In this document: piece by piece, positions 22,827-35,452 of the stretch
Layout of the letters: each line of letters begins with the position of its first letter
Numbering within the stretch: the stretch's first letter is position 1
Source of the DNA: Sphagnum magellanicum
Taxonomy: Eukaryota > Streptophyta > Sphagnopsida > Sphagnales > Sphagnaceae
Direction of reading: 5' to 3'
Length of the DNA: 64,000 bases
NCBI GenBank assembly: GCA_021904315.1
Contig: CM038912.1
Location: 15,587,061 to 15,651,060 of the forward strand
Program-made: the position numbers and the translations under genes
The notes under the pieces: generated by a model
What the model was told of the DNA's origin: nothing
Databases searched by the model: none
What the model saw: only the letters and a program-made list of their open reading frames with translations

Positions 22827-25800
22827 AGGACACGATGTGGCATCATAGTTTTGTGACTATAGTCAATATGACAAATCATTGGTTTTTTTTAGTAAATTTT
22901 TTTATTATTCTTCAAATTGTGTTAATATATATTTGTGATGTGAAATTAGTTAGTCAAAAACAACATCAAAACCTTTGTGACTAACAACAACTCAATCTCC
23001 CATCATGATGATGTGTCATGTCATCTGGCAACAAGGTCATATGACTATAATCAACATCATTATTCATGACATTACTTTCTATGAAATATCAATTATTACT
23101 TAGTTAAAAATGTCATTTATTCAATCTTTTGTGATGATGATATGGCATGTCATGTGGCAACAAGATGTCACAAGTTGTGATTATATAGTCAACATCATGA
23201 TTCATAATGTACTATAAATCCTTGGTTGTCAATACATTAACACATGGCATGACAAGGGAAGTCCCAAAACTTACATATGCATTGTCGTGACCAATATAAT
23301 CAAAATAAGTGGTAGAAACAAGTAATCATTATTCTACAACTAAAATTACATTTTGCAACTTCAAGTGAATAAATATCAAATAAAAATTTGAGGCATGGAT
23401 GCAACATAACACAATACATGCAATTATTACATGAACATTGCAACTATAGATCCCTAGTTATCAAATAATACATCAACAAATGGCATGACAAGGAAATCCC
23501 AAAATTTATAAATGCATTGTGTGACTAATATAATGAAGCCAAGTGGCACATGTAGTCTCGATTATGTGACTAATAGTGAATGTTGCAATGTTAGGTCCCT
23601 AGTTATCAAACAATACATTGCATTATAAGAAATATTGTTGTTTACAACCACCTCCTATTTGACTAGTACGTGTGACTAAATGTTGTTAATTTGACTATAA
23701 TTTGTTTATGCAACTACTTTTCAAGTTTGGATGAATTTTGGTCTTCCTTACAATTAAGTTATAATTATGACTTATTTCATTTTTTCAATGAATTGATTTC
23801 TCATGTTGTGTTCTTATTTTTCACAATATGGTATAAACGTTTAGTCACATATGTAACCAAGATAGTTACATTACAATTGCATTATGTACTTAGTACCTAC
23901 CTACTTAATAATAACAAAAGTATTTACATATTTACCATTAGAAGAAAAACTATCATCTACAACCAATTTTTATGTTTTTGGTTGCAAGTGACATTGGCAA
24001 ATAAAAAACCACCCAACATCAAACAGTAAGTCGCCAATGACCTCTAATTGCAAACAATGGATGAATTTTTGCATTTGTAAAATATGCATAAATCAACTAT
24101 ATACACATATCTAATTGTGCTCATGTGATTATACTTGTGACTACAATGAAACTACCATGCACCAACTTTAATTTGACATGTAGCAACTAAACAATCGTCC
24201 ATTAAATGACATATGGCAACATCTAGGTTATTCATTATATTTGAAAGAATAAATAACAATATATTTTTCCCATCATTCAATCAAGGTCAACTAGCTAATC
24301 ATACATTAGATGGTAACCTAAAAATAGTTATTTCCATAACTATATTTAAGTAGTTGTAGAAGACACCTACTCATGTAGGGCTAGCCTATAATTAGGCCAT
24401 TTACAATAGGTCATGTGGCACCTTGGGTAGGCCTAAGCTACATAACCATACGTATAATCTAGGTAGCCAAAATTACCTAGCCTAGTTTATAACTAGGCCA
24501 TTTATAATACCCTAGACCACCTAACTATAGGTTTAGTTTAGGTGGCCTAGGCTACCTAGGTTTAACCTAACAAAGGTGGCACTTAGCTTAAGTAGGTTTG
24601 GGCTAAGTAGGCATCATGTTTAAATAGATAATTATTAGGTGTAGGTTAAGTAAGTAGGTGATCTAAATGTTAAGACCTTTTTTTTTTAAATCCTATTTTA
24701 TTTTGAGTTTATTTTTAGGGTGTTTATTAGCTCATCCCATATGGCAGTTGATAAATTTGATTGTGTTTAGTGCACCCAGCCAACCTCCTTATGTAATTTG
24801 CAAACTTGAAAGAATGGACAAACAATATGGTATAAAAATTAGTTGCAACCTAATTGTAACATCACAACCTAATCACAATTACTATTTATTAGATATTTCT
24901 ACCTAGCTCACTTACTAAGTAGCTTTGGTTTCTATTAGGTGTGATACCTACCGACATAACTTTTAGGTACCTAGAAAGTAATAAGTATTAATGTTTAGTC
25001 ATACCTAGGTATGACCTACTAAGTACTTTGTAGGTAGGTAGGTAGGTACTATGACATCATCACAAACTTACAATATCATGAAATTTTAATAGAATCCATG
25101 CAAAAATCATAAAACAATATGTTTGTGCAAAATTTGTGGGCTTCAAAATGTAAAAATGGCATGAAAAATATACATATTACTTCTACATAAAATATATGTC
25201 TTTTGTACTTGTGATTTTTTGATGTGAAGTACATGTGATTTACATTTTCACTAAATTCGTGCAATTATCATGATATGATTTTGGATAAAATTATGTGATT
25301 TTTGTGTATTAAACATGACCATTCATGCATGTCATTCAAAGACAATGTTTGATCAAGTTATCCCCAATATGCAACTAATAATATTTTTTTGTAGTTTGAA
25401 GTGAATAAATTTCAAATAGAACATTGACACATGGGTTGAACAAAACATAATACATGCAACTATTAGATGAATATTGCGATTATAAGTCTTTGGTTATTGA
25501 ATAATACATTGACACATGGCATGACAAAGAAATCCCAATACCTATAGATGCATTATTATGACCAATATAATAAGGCCAAATGGCAACAACATGTAGTCCC
25601 CCTTATGCGATTAACAATGAATGTTTATAACTCAAAGTGATTCAATTTCAAATAGAACCTTGATACATAGGTGCAATGAAACACAATATAATTGACTATT
25701 ATATGAACATTGCAAGTAAAAATTGTTTTACATTTTACACATCGTTTAACACTTTACACGTCATACCATGGGAATTTATGACATGCAATTTCAATATTTT

Positions 25801-26162
25801 TACAAAATTAGAAAAAACTAATTGATAATATGATTGACATTTACAACTAAATGATCACATCATTGTCCTTTGTGACTAGTTAGGGGAAACAACATGGGTT
25901 TAACAACTCATAAGTCGTTAGTCACATATGTCCTTTGCAATTAATATTTAGTCACAAATGCAAATCACAAAATCAAAAATGTGTTGTAATGAAATTTGAT
26001 AAAACCAGCACAAGTATGTAAGTTTGATGTGCAAAACATTACACTTTGATAAGAAATGGAGCCACATTATCGTTTATTCATGTGGTGACACTAACTTTTG
26101 CACCTTGAAACACATTGTTGCCATCACAAACCATTGATATGAGCTTCTTCACACCTAATTTG
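22827..26162. repeat. AT-rich block with about 235-bp diverged repeat units
   Basis: A unit with TGGCATGACAAGG-like sequence, a following TGACCAATATAAT-like segment, and an upstream AGTGAATAAAT…CAAAT segment recurs. TGGCATGACAA falls at about 23246, 23481 and 25517. The AGTGAATAAAT-like anchor falls near 23364, 25402 and 25636. Adjacent copies are spaced about 235 bp. Between them, 24350–25030 is dominated by TAGG/CCTA steps. No gene is supported. Confidence 0.65.
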
Positions 26163-26405
26163 TTAACACTTAGACCCCCCATATGTGACCAAGGCAGTGA
26201 TCATCAAATGAAAATCATTTTTTGTTACCTGTTGCACATGAACCTTTTCCACACAAGTTAACAATGAAATCCATTTCCAACCTTGAACAACATACAAGTG
26301 AATAAATATCCATGACATGTTGTCAATTGTAATGACTTCATTTGCATTAATGAACGAGAAAGTTACAACACCAATAGCATTCCAAAATAGATTCCAACAT
26401 CTCAT
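26163..26405 (-). pseudogene. hAT-like transposase remnant, N-terminal side
   Basis: An 80-codon minus-strand frame contains FWNAIGVVTFSFINANEVI followed by SWIFIHLYVVQGWKWISLL. From memory this resembles the segment of plant hAT-type transposase-like proteins that precedes the catalytic core (SWxSIHxYVV…W). It is isolated, lacks the rest of the protein, and lies on the same strand and in the expected order relative to the 22263–22826 fragment, 3.3 kb away. The assignment is by pattern only. Confidence 0.45.
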
Positions 26406-26693
26406 TCATGGACTCAATTATACCCCACCATGTAAAGTCATTCGAATGGTTTTTAAAAACATGTTGATTTTAAGAATACAAAAAAGGCTCTTCAAACCAA
26501 CAAAATTTAACATTGCCCAAACTCTCGAGAGAAAAATGATAGATGCTTACAAACTGGATGAACTTTTTATTGTTCTTTTGTGGAGTCTTAGAAAAAATTA
26601 GGTCAAAAACATAAGCACATTTAAAAAATATTGAAAAACATTGCTTGTTACCTTGTTTAGTGCTTGTGGGTATGTAACCCACTTACATAAAAA

Positions 26694-26895
26694 GTGCATT
26701 CACACTTGGTGTTAGGGACTTTAAGGTTGAGTTCCCTAACACCACGCTAGCCATTTAGGACTTAAACCTAATTACCATGAAAATTTTATGTTAAGCTAAA
26801 TTTCACTTAACATTAAGCTATGGCCCATTTAACGATGTGTGCCACGCCACCTAGGATTTTATTTAACACTGACTTAACATCAAGTGTGAATGCAC
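26694..26895. mobile_element. Complete MITE with inverted termini
   Basis: About 202 bp. The left end starts GTGCATTCACACTTGGTGTT and the right end is its near-perfect inverse, ending AACATCAAGTGTGAATGCAC. The ends match over about 22–24 bp with one or two mismatches. The interior has no coding capacity and matches the truncated copy at 9215–9357. A target-site duplication is not clear; flanking ATAA-like sequence on both sides is a weak candidate. The superfamily is not assigned. Confidence 0.85.
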
Positions 26896-28527
26896 CATAA
26901 TAACCGCTTACATTTTCTGTGCCTACTTTGCCTATGATATTTTAACTCAATTAATTACACATGTAAATTATTGGGTGGTTTTGGGCTTTGCAGACAATTC
27001 TCAGAAAAGCCAAGGAACCGGTTCTGACCCTCTCTCTACTGGTGGGTTTTCAGAAACCAGTTGTCCAACTGGTTTGGACACTTGTACAACTGGTTTGGAC
27101 ACTTAACCAGGGTACTAAAAAACAAATCAAAGAACTGGGTGAAAGAACCCTAAACCCTAAACTGCCAGTTCTTGCTGGTTCTTTCATGATAACTAACCAT
27201 CATTCCTTTGAAACTTTCCAAAACTTCCAAAAGTGAAGGTTTCTTGCAATTATGATTTAATCATTAATTAATAAATAAATAATCTGAAACCACAGGTTCT
27301 GCAATTCTGATTTTTCTTTTTTTTGAAAAAAAAAAAAAAAAAAACTAATCAGAATTCTCCAGTTTTTTTCATTTCTAAATTTTTTTTTTCAAAAAATTTC
27401 TAATTTTTTTTTATATTAAAAATACCCAGAACCGTAGGTTATGAACAAACAACATCAAACCACTGCACAACACTGGTAAATTTACTAATTACTAATTGCT
27501 CGGGTAGTGTGAGGGGGGGGAAGAAGTAGGTTACTTACTCAAAGTGGTTAGTTAGTTCATCCATAACTTGGAAGGAAGGGCCACAGTGAACCAGCACCCA
27601 CCAGCAACACCATGAAGGATGGATGAATGGTAAGTGATCAGAAAACAGTTTTCTGTTGGGTTCCAGTTCCCAAGCTAACCATGGTAGTTAGCTCAGTTGC
27701 TTTTTTTTTCCTACCTACCTACTAACAACAACAACAACAACCCACAAAGCAGGTTGTTAGTAAGTAAGTAGGTAGGTAGTAAAAAAAAAAACCAGCCTTT
27801 ACCTAGGTAATAAACCAACTACTTAACTAGTGGTTACCTATTTTCCTACCTATCTACCTATCTATATATGAGACCTATTTCCTACAGAATTGGTTTACTA
27901 AGGTGAAACCAAATGTTAACTTCAGTTGAGGTTCATCCACAACTGGAGTAATAAAAGGCATCTGGTGGATGGGTGCTGGTTAACTGTGGTTGGAAGGAAG
28001 GAAGGAAGGGGTTTGTTTTCCAATGGGTGCAGACTGCAGTGGTGAGTTCTGGGTCACAATAAAAGCCCCATGCGGTGGGTAGGTGGTTAACTGGTGGTTA
28101 ACTTGTTGGTTTCAGTCTGAGTCTGAAATTCATTTAGTTAGTTAGTTAGTTAGTTAGTTGTAGGAAGGGGGGAAGTACACTGGAAATTGAATGAGTTCTC
28201 AATTGCTATGTATGAAGTTCATTCATTCATCCATCCATTCATTCATCCATTCATCTACCATTCACAAACTAGAGGCTGCACTAGATCAGGGTTAAAAAGT
28301 CCAGTTCATCAGGGGGTTCTTTCATGAGAACCGTCGGTTCTTTAAGGTTTTTTAAAATTTTAAAAAAAAAAACCAGGACTGGTGATTTTTTTTTTAAATT
28401 ATAAAAAATTTAAAATTTAATGCTGATTCTTAGAACTGGTGGTTCTCTGATTCTGAAATAATTTTGTAACTGGAATTGGCAGTTCTTTATAAATTCAAAA
28501 TAATCATACAACACACATAAATAAATA

Positions 28528-28559
<32 letters not shown>

Positions 28560-31500
28560 AGAACTTGTCTGTCACCAATTTTTTCCATTTGTTAATATTG
28601 AGTATTTTTTTTCTTTTTCATTTTCATTTTAAAATTATTTTTTTGGGGGGATAAAAGTGGGGAATTTATGTCGAGAAACATGTTTTATTACTACACATAT
28701 TTTCAGGTTTTCCTCAAAGAAATTTTCACAAAATAGCAAAATTTTCACCACCACAATCCATATGAAAGTACAATCTTTAGTGGATTATACCATAAATATA
28801 GTGGAATTGAATTTCTTGAATAAATTTTGTTACATGTTTGTCTAAAATAATACACCAATCCCTACAATGCAAAAAAAATTATTAAGATTTTTTCAAGAAT
28901 GGTAAAGAGATGTTGGAGCTTGGGGGCTGATTTTTTTATTTAAAAAAAAAAATTTGTATGGCAATTTTTAGCTATTTTGTGGGAAAAAAAATTAGCTAAT
29001 TTTTTTTTCTCAATTGTATATAGTGTGTGTGTGTGTGTTTTTTGGTAATTTCACAATGTAGCCAAATTGATGATCCTCAACAAGTAGGGAACCTTCTATA
29101 TTTTTTTGGCTACCTACTGCAAAATGATATAAACATATGGCAACATTTTAGACTTCATGATTTTTTCACATAATTAATCACACCTTAGAAAGATTAAAAA
29201 TATGTTTAGTCTTGATTTTTTAGAATTAAAGTTTCCAAGAACGATATGGGCCAAACATCCAACATATGGAAATTGAAATTTCAACCATACCAAAGGATCA
29301 TAACAAGTTTGGAAGCAAATGATCAAGCATGAAAAAATAAAAAATTAAAAAAAAAAAATCCCTTGCCAAATAACTCTTGAAAATTCATCAAGAAAAGGCT
29401 CATGCACGTTACAATTAATTCATTGGAGGGTAAGTACAATACAATAACTCACATGCTAGAAGTGATACATGGAACAATAACCATTACACATATAATTTGT
29501 TACCTTCATCAAGATCCACCTCTAAATTGGTTGATTCATTTAAATTGAACAAGGATTGGAGCATGCAAAACGTACCATGAAACTAAGGAAAACCAACTTT
29601 CACACCTTACCTTCACAATTAACTTGTTGCTCCACATTTGGCATAATCCAATTGCTTTTTATATTTTTGAACTAAGGATTAAACATCATGACAATCTTAC
29701 TATGAGCTTACTAATGTAAATTGAAAGACAAATTAAAACTTTATTGAATGTTTTAGAACATGTTACATTTCCATCTCGAATCAACAATGACAACAAAATC
29801 TTTACTTCAAACATAACATAAGACTTACTTTCACCATGAATATAGTTCATGGGTGTTTTTTTAGTGCCCAACAAAGATCATTATTCTTTGGGTTTGTGTA
29901 TGAATTGAAAGAATTGATCTAATGTTTACTAGAAATAGATGGTATGATGGGAAGGTTTGATTGTCTTGTCCCCCAATTGCAAAAAAATTTCCCCTAAAAA
30001 ACACTACTTGAAGCTCAAGAACCTCGATTTAAAGGGTTAAAGTTTTAATCAATTGTCAAAGATGATAATTGCATGTTTAAAACATTGATGATATAGGGTC
30101 TTCAACATGTGTATGTTTAAACCTTGTAATTTTTTAATAAGATGAACAATTAAACTAGCATCATTTTGAATTTACACTCACATTATCACTTGACATCACA
30201 ACATGTGCAACCTTGAATCACCATTCACCTCCACTCGTAGAACAAAATATATAAATTATTAACATGTTAATGCTCGTTTGAATTTAAACTTGGTAACTCA
30301 TTTTTTGTCACAATAAATTCATAAAATTAGGTTGTGAACACATTCTTGACAATGTTTTTTTCATGAATAATTTACGATTAAACTTGCTAAACATATATGC
30401 CTTGAAGAACTCAAAAGTTTTCATTTTTACAAAATGGTGCAAAATTATGATTCCAAAATTTTATAATAATCCTTAATTAACATCATATATGATTCAATGT
30501 TTACTGACTATTTTTTAATTTTCCACATCAAAGTTTCATTCTTTTTTATTAAATTGAAAATTGATTTCGATTATTTTCAAATTATTTTCAAACGTCCCTA
30601 CACACCATATATTTTACTTAAATTTATTTAATTAGATTTTTTGGCATTATTTTAATTATTTTATATACATGTGATTGGTGGACACAACTACACCATAAAA
30701 GACAACTAAACATTTTTTATTATTAGTATAATACATTTTCAAAGGCTTGTCACAAGTTATAAAGGTAAACTTTTCAATATAATGTGTTATAAAAAAATTG
30801 AAAATCTTGAGCATGCTCTCTAACTCCATGCATTAGGACAAAAAAAACATGTTTTGCTTTGGGATAAAACCAAGAAAAACTCAATATGTTAGGCTCAAGG
30901 TGGTTTCAATTTACATAAACCAAGAAAAATAGCAATTAGTACAAATTGAAACCAAAATAATGCGTAGAAAAAACATTGCCAACTCACATTCACAAAACAC
31001 ACCATGGCCCAAACTTTGGAGGAGCCATCATTATCCTTCCTATAATATATTATATAATCAATAACAAAAAAACTAAATTCAAATGGTTAAAATTTTGCAA
31101 CAAGATTTTTTAAGACTTATAAGAAGGATCACCATTATCTTCCTTATATTATATTTTGAAGATGGCTATAAGGACTACGTCAAAATAATTAAAATTCTTA
31201 GGATACCCATCTACGAGTGCTAAAACTACTAAATTATAAGCCTTGTTATTTTGCAAATTGTAATTTTTTCATATGTAGACTTTGATTTAAAAGCTATCAA
31301 GGGAAAAGTTAGAGGGCCCTTGAAGAAATATTTTCCACATTGTATTTCATGCTCCACTCAAAGGTCGTTTGACCTTTTTTTTTTTAGTGATGAAAACAAC
31401 AAACTATCAATTTGACTCCCATCCATTTTTTGAGCCATAAGTTGAATTTTAAAACTTCAAATGGTGGTGAATGTGACCTCACTTTGGATATATGCTCCAT

Positions 31501-33640
31501 GACTTTTCCAAAGATTTGGTAATGGACTTCAAACTACTCCATGATTTTTTCAAAGATTTGGTATGGACTTCAAAGATAGTTCAACAAGGTTTGTTCTAAA
31601 AATTTAAGACATTGCAAGATTTCAACTTTCAAAGTGAAAATCCATTTGTGAGTGTTAGGACTTATTTTCCCACACTTGTGAAAATGCGTTTGAATCTCAC
31701 CTTGCTCTTTTTCTATGCTTTAACATCAATTACAAGTTCAAGACCAAGGTTGTGATATACATATTTTTTTCTCTTTTGAATTACATTTTGCTATCCCTTC
31801 TAAGAGTTGATTACATGTGCAAAAGTCAAGATTTCAACATAGTCCTTTGTTTTTAAATTTCACATGTTATTATTTGTGTTGCCCATGTTTTGGATGTGTT
31901 CATATCTCCCTTTTAATGTACCCACATTGTCACAATTTCCACTCTATTTGACACACATAACTAAACATTTCTTGGCTTTTTCTTAGGTACAATAGCCAAG
32001 CCTCTTCTAGCTCCATTTTGTGTTACAAATTTTTCTTTTTGTTAATCGATGTTTTTTAATGCCATTAAAAAAACAAGTTGCCAATTTAAAAACTACTTAT
32101 GCTTATGAATAGGCCTTGGAAAATCCCTTGCCACCTAACAAAATGACAGTTTGCCATGTTCTTGGGTGGAATAGTGTGTTCCATAATACATCAACACAAC
32201 TAGAACAAAGAATGAAGTGTTCATATTTGAAGGGATTTTTTAAAAAATGAAAAGCTCGTCATCCTATATTTTGGAAAAAAATTCAAATACAAAATTTGTA
32301 CATTTTGCATTGGGAATTATATTTTGCTACAATGAAATTCAAGTGTAGTGTGCACATTGTCCCTAGCGAAATTTTTTTGACAAAAGAATTGTGCAATGCC
32401 TTATTTGCCCTTGCACAAAAAGAAAAGAAATACTTAAAAAATTGCAAAGTCATGGATGATTTTTTTGCACAAAATGGATGGAAAATGTATATACACCAAG
32501 CTATACTCTAATAGGGTCCTCCTTCCTTGTATGATAACAAATAAAGCTGGTTGAATTTGAGTGAGGAATTAATTCCAAGCATTAGGATGAGCACAATAGT
32601 TATCCTTTATTTTAAAGTTATGGGACAAATTAAAAGCCTGTTTTTTATTTAAAAAAATTAAAACCCAATATTCCCAAATTGAATTGGCTAGTCAACAATT
32701 ATTGCAATAGTTTTTCTTGTAGTTACATATTTGTCTCTGTCAATCTTCACTTTTAGAAATTGGAAAAAAACCAAAAATGTAAGCTAAAAAAATAAAATTC
32801 ATTATGATTTTGTGTGAGATCATATTGCTAAGGCTTTAGTTCAGTACATTGAAGTTTTAAATTTTTTTTTTTTTTTTTAATGGTTTTATCCTTAAGCGAG
32901 GGAAAAAAAAAACCCACCCTCATTTTGATTAGTACCAAAAATATGAAAATGAAAAATCACTAGCTTTGGTTTTGTTTGGGTTTGGTTTTGTCCTCAAGGA
33001 AAGCCTTATATTTTAGTTTCAGTACAAACGAGATATGTACCATATGTCAGCTTGGACACATGTTTGTCGAATAATTAACTTATTGTGAGATTTTCATTTC
33101 AACAAATAAAATATTCTTCAAAATTCAATATTTTCATTAAATTTTTGATATTTGACTATTTTGGGGGGGGGGGATTTTTAACATTTCTGAAAATAATATT
33201 ATTAGTCTTGAAGCTGGCCAAGATAGTAGGGTATATACACTTAAAAATTACTAACTTAGAAAGCCAGATTCTTTAGTACAAGGGGAGGGGAGGGGAAACA
33301 AAGGATTTTTTTAAAAAAAATATTTTAAAATTTTTTAAATAAATAATTTTATTTTATTAATTTTATAAAATTTTAAATTGAAGAAATAGATTGTTTATAG
33401 TAACTGACCCATACATGGTTAGCTGTAAAGTTATTTTTATTTTATTTTGCAAAGAGCCACTTTGATTGGTGCATCACAAAAAAAATTATTGGAAATTTTG
33501 GATATGCCCAAAATAAAGTTTGTAGATGAAAAGTCTTTGGCATCAGTTTTCTATATTAAAAATTAAAATAAACTCTTTTATTCCTTTTTTGTCTTTTTTT
33601 TCCCTCCCTCCCTTACCATAAAAAAAAATACTCAAAAAAT
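26896..33640. other. AT-rich gene-free region with simple repeats
   Basis: No gene recognised. 27000–28500 carries many GGTTCT/AGAACC hexamers, long A and T runs, GGAAGGAAGG, (GTTA)n at 28135–28159, CATT/CATC runs near 28221–28255, and (TA)n at 28536–28560. 28570–33640 is A/T-rich with no open frame above about 75 codons. Confidence 0.6.
28536..28560. repeat. (TA)n microsatellite
   Basis: An uninterrupted TA run of about 25 bases within AT-rich DNA. Confidence 0.9.
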
Positions 33641-34108
33641 ACTCTATAAATCTTTCAAAAAAGTTTAAGGCATTTATTGGTTTCAGATGACACAGCTTCT
33701 CATAGACTGCAAGTCTACAGTTGCAGAGTTGGGACTCCAGAGAGTTCCATAAATCAATTGATATTCTGCTATGTGTGAAATCTTCTTATATCAGAGAAGA
33801 TTAAGCCTAACCCCCTATTTTTGGACCTCTGACACTTCTTTAGTGAAGTGGTAGCTGAGTTTTTTATGAATGTCATGGACCTTAGAAAAATCTGCAGCAG
33901 TGCTCCTGCACAGTAAAATTGGATGAAGAAAATCCATAACATGCTGGTTTGAGTCAGGAAAATGGTTTTGGCTCAGCACAACTGCGCAGGTTGCCGTGGC
34001 TGGTGAAAGGCGCAGCAGTGGTGTGCACCTGTATAGAAAAGAGTGTAATAAATATGATCTAACTACTACTCAGTATTTCTGATTGACCCATCATAATGAT
34101 TGGTCCAG

Positions 34109-34340
34109 GTGGTTTGCTATCAGAAATCCTCCACCTATTTGCTGTCCCGGTTTCAGTTTTATGGGTGGGGTTGCAAAAGAGTACATAACTAAACTTGGAT
34201 GTGAAAAATATTATCACAGGGTCACATACTGGACACCGTTGGAGATGCACTTACCCATCAGAAATCATGAGGCAAACATTATCATGGATCATCTCATGGT
34301 AGGGCACAAGGCACCTTATGCCTACAGGAGGCCTAAATAA
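34109..34340 (+). CDS. Possible terminal exon of an unrecognised gene
   Basis: A possible exon follows the AG at 34108 and runs to a TAA at 34340. It encodes RWFAIRNPPPICCPGFSFMGG then KEYITKL, YYHRVTYWTPLEMH, NHEANIIMDHLMVGH and a final YAYRRPK. Unlike the surrounding low-complexity frames it uses W, C, H and P in a protein-like way. A stop lies just upstream in frame, so any 5' part must be in another exon, which I could not identify. It could also be a retrocopy or gene relic. I do not recognise the family. Confidence 0.3.
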
Positions 34341-35247
34341 GCCTAAGAAGCCTCCGATAAATAGAAAGATTCTTGTTGTTTTAGAGGAGGCATTACTAAT
34401 GTGCATTGTCTTTAGTTTCAATTATTTACTTTCACAAAAAAAACTGGTGATTTTCCTTCTTCAGAAAAAGCTCTCACAATAATATAGTGAAAATTTGCCA
34501 CAAAAACAAGTCACCTTCGAATGCAATATGAAAATTCTCCAAGTGGTTTTTACCAAAGTCCCCAATCTGGACTCCTGATAATTCAAGTAGTTTAATTGTA
34601 GGTAGTTGATTTGAGGTATAAAACTGAGACGAATTAGAAACAATGGTTTTTATAGTTTGGCGAATCTTCACAAAATTTCAACCTAAAAAATCTGATTCCA
34701 ACATATACAAAATATTTTTAAGGAGAAAAAAATGACCCAAATTTGCAAGATTTTGAGAAGTTTTAGAAATAATTTAAAGACTGAAAAAACAGAATTTCTA
34801 TACTTAGGTTCCAGTAGGTAGCCAAGAATATAGAAGGATGCTTCAATTTTTTTAATTACATATCTAATTTTGTAGTCAAATTAGGTAAATTCTTCTTTTA
34901 AATATAATGCTCAATAGACACTTCACAGGCAGGGGTTTTCTTTTTCTTTTCAAATTTTTGATTAAAAAATTAGCGAGTTGAATTTACTATACTCCTGCAA
35001 TGGCAATGGCAGAATGATCATTATTGAATCCTGTTGTTGAAAGGCTTCCGATGTTTTCAGACATATTAGAGTTAGCTGTAAAGTCTCGTGATTAAGGGGG
35101 TGAGAACGGCCAGTTTCATCATAATAGGGCATCCAACGAGTAACTGGGAATGAAAATTTTACAAAGCAAAATAAGTGGGAGCCAAAATAGTTTTTCCACC
35201 AATTTTTTGTGGTAAATTGAGTTGCATCTTGTCTTTCCTTCACTTTT

Positions 35248-35452
35248 CTTGAGCGCCTGCACTGCAGCTACATATATTTTCACTCACTGCTCCGACCTCT
35301 ACAACTACTATAATTATCTCGAACCTTGTGTATTAAATGCTCGGTTTCAGCATTTCATACTGAGATTGAATAGGATTCCTTACTTTGCATATACCACTGA
35401 AAGAGGGGGATAGTGGGTGAATGCATGCCCAAAGACAGGGGTGACTTTACAG
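35248..35452. repeat. Dispersed repeat, copy 1
   Basis: Shares GAGCGCCT, ACATATATTTTCACT, CCTTACTTTGCATA and CCAAAGACAGGG…GTGACTTTA in the same order with 61420–61580. Overall length is about 200 bp here. No coding sequence or clear terminal repeats. Confidence 0.75.

Noticed and set aside
33680..33760. tRNA-Cys-like GACTGCAAGTC loop
   Set aside because: No acceptor stem, D-arm or T-loop GTTCRA around it.
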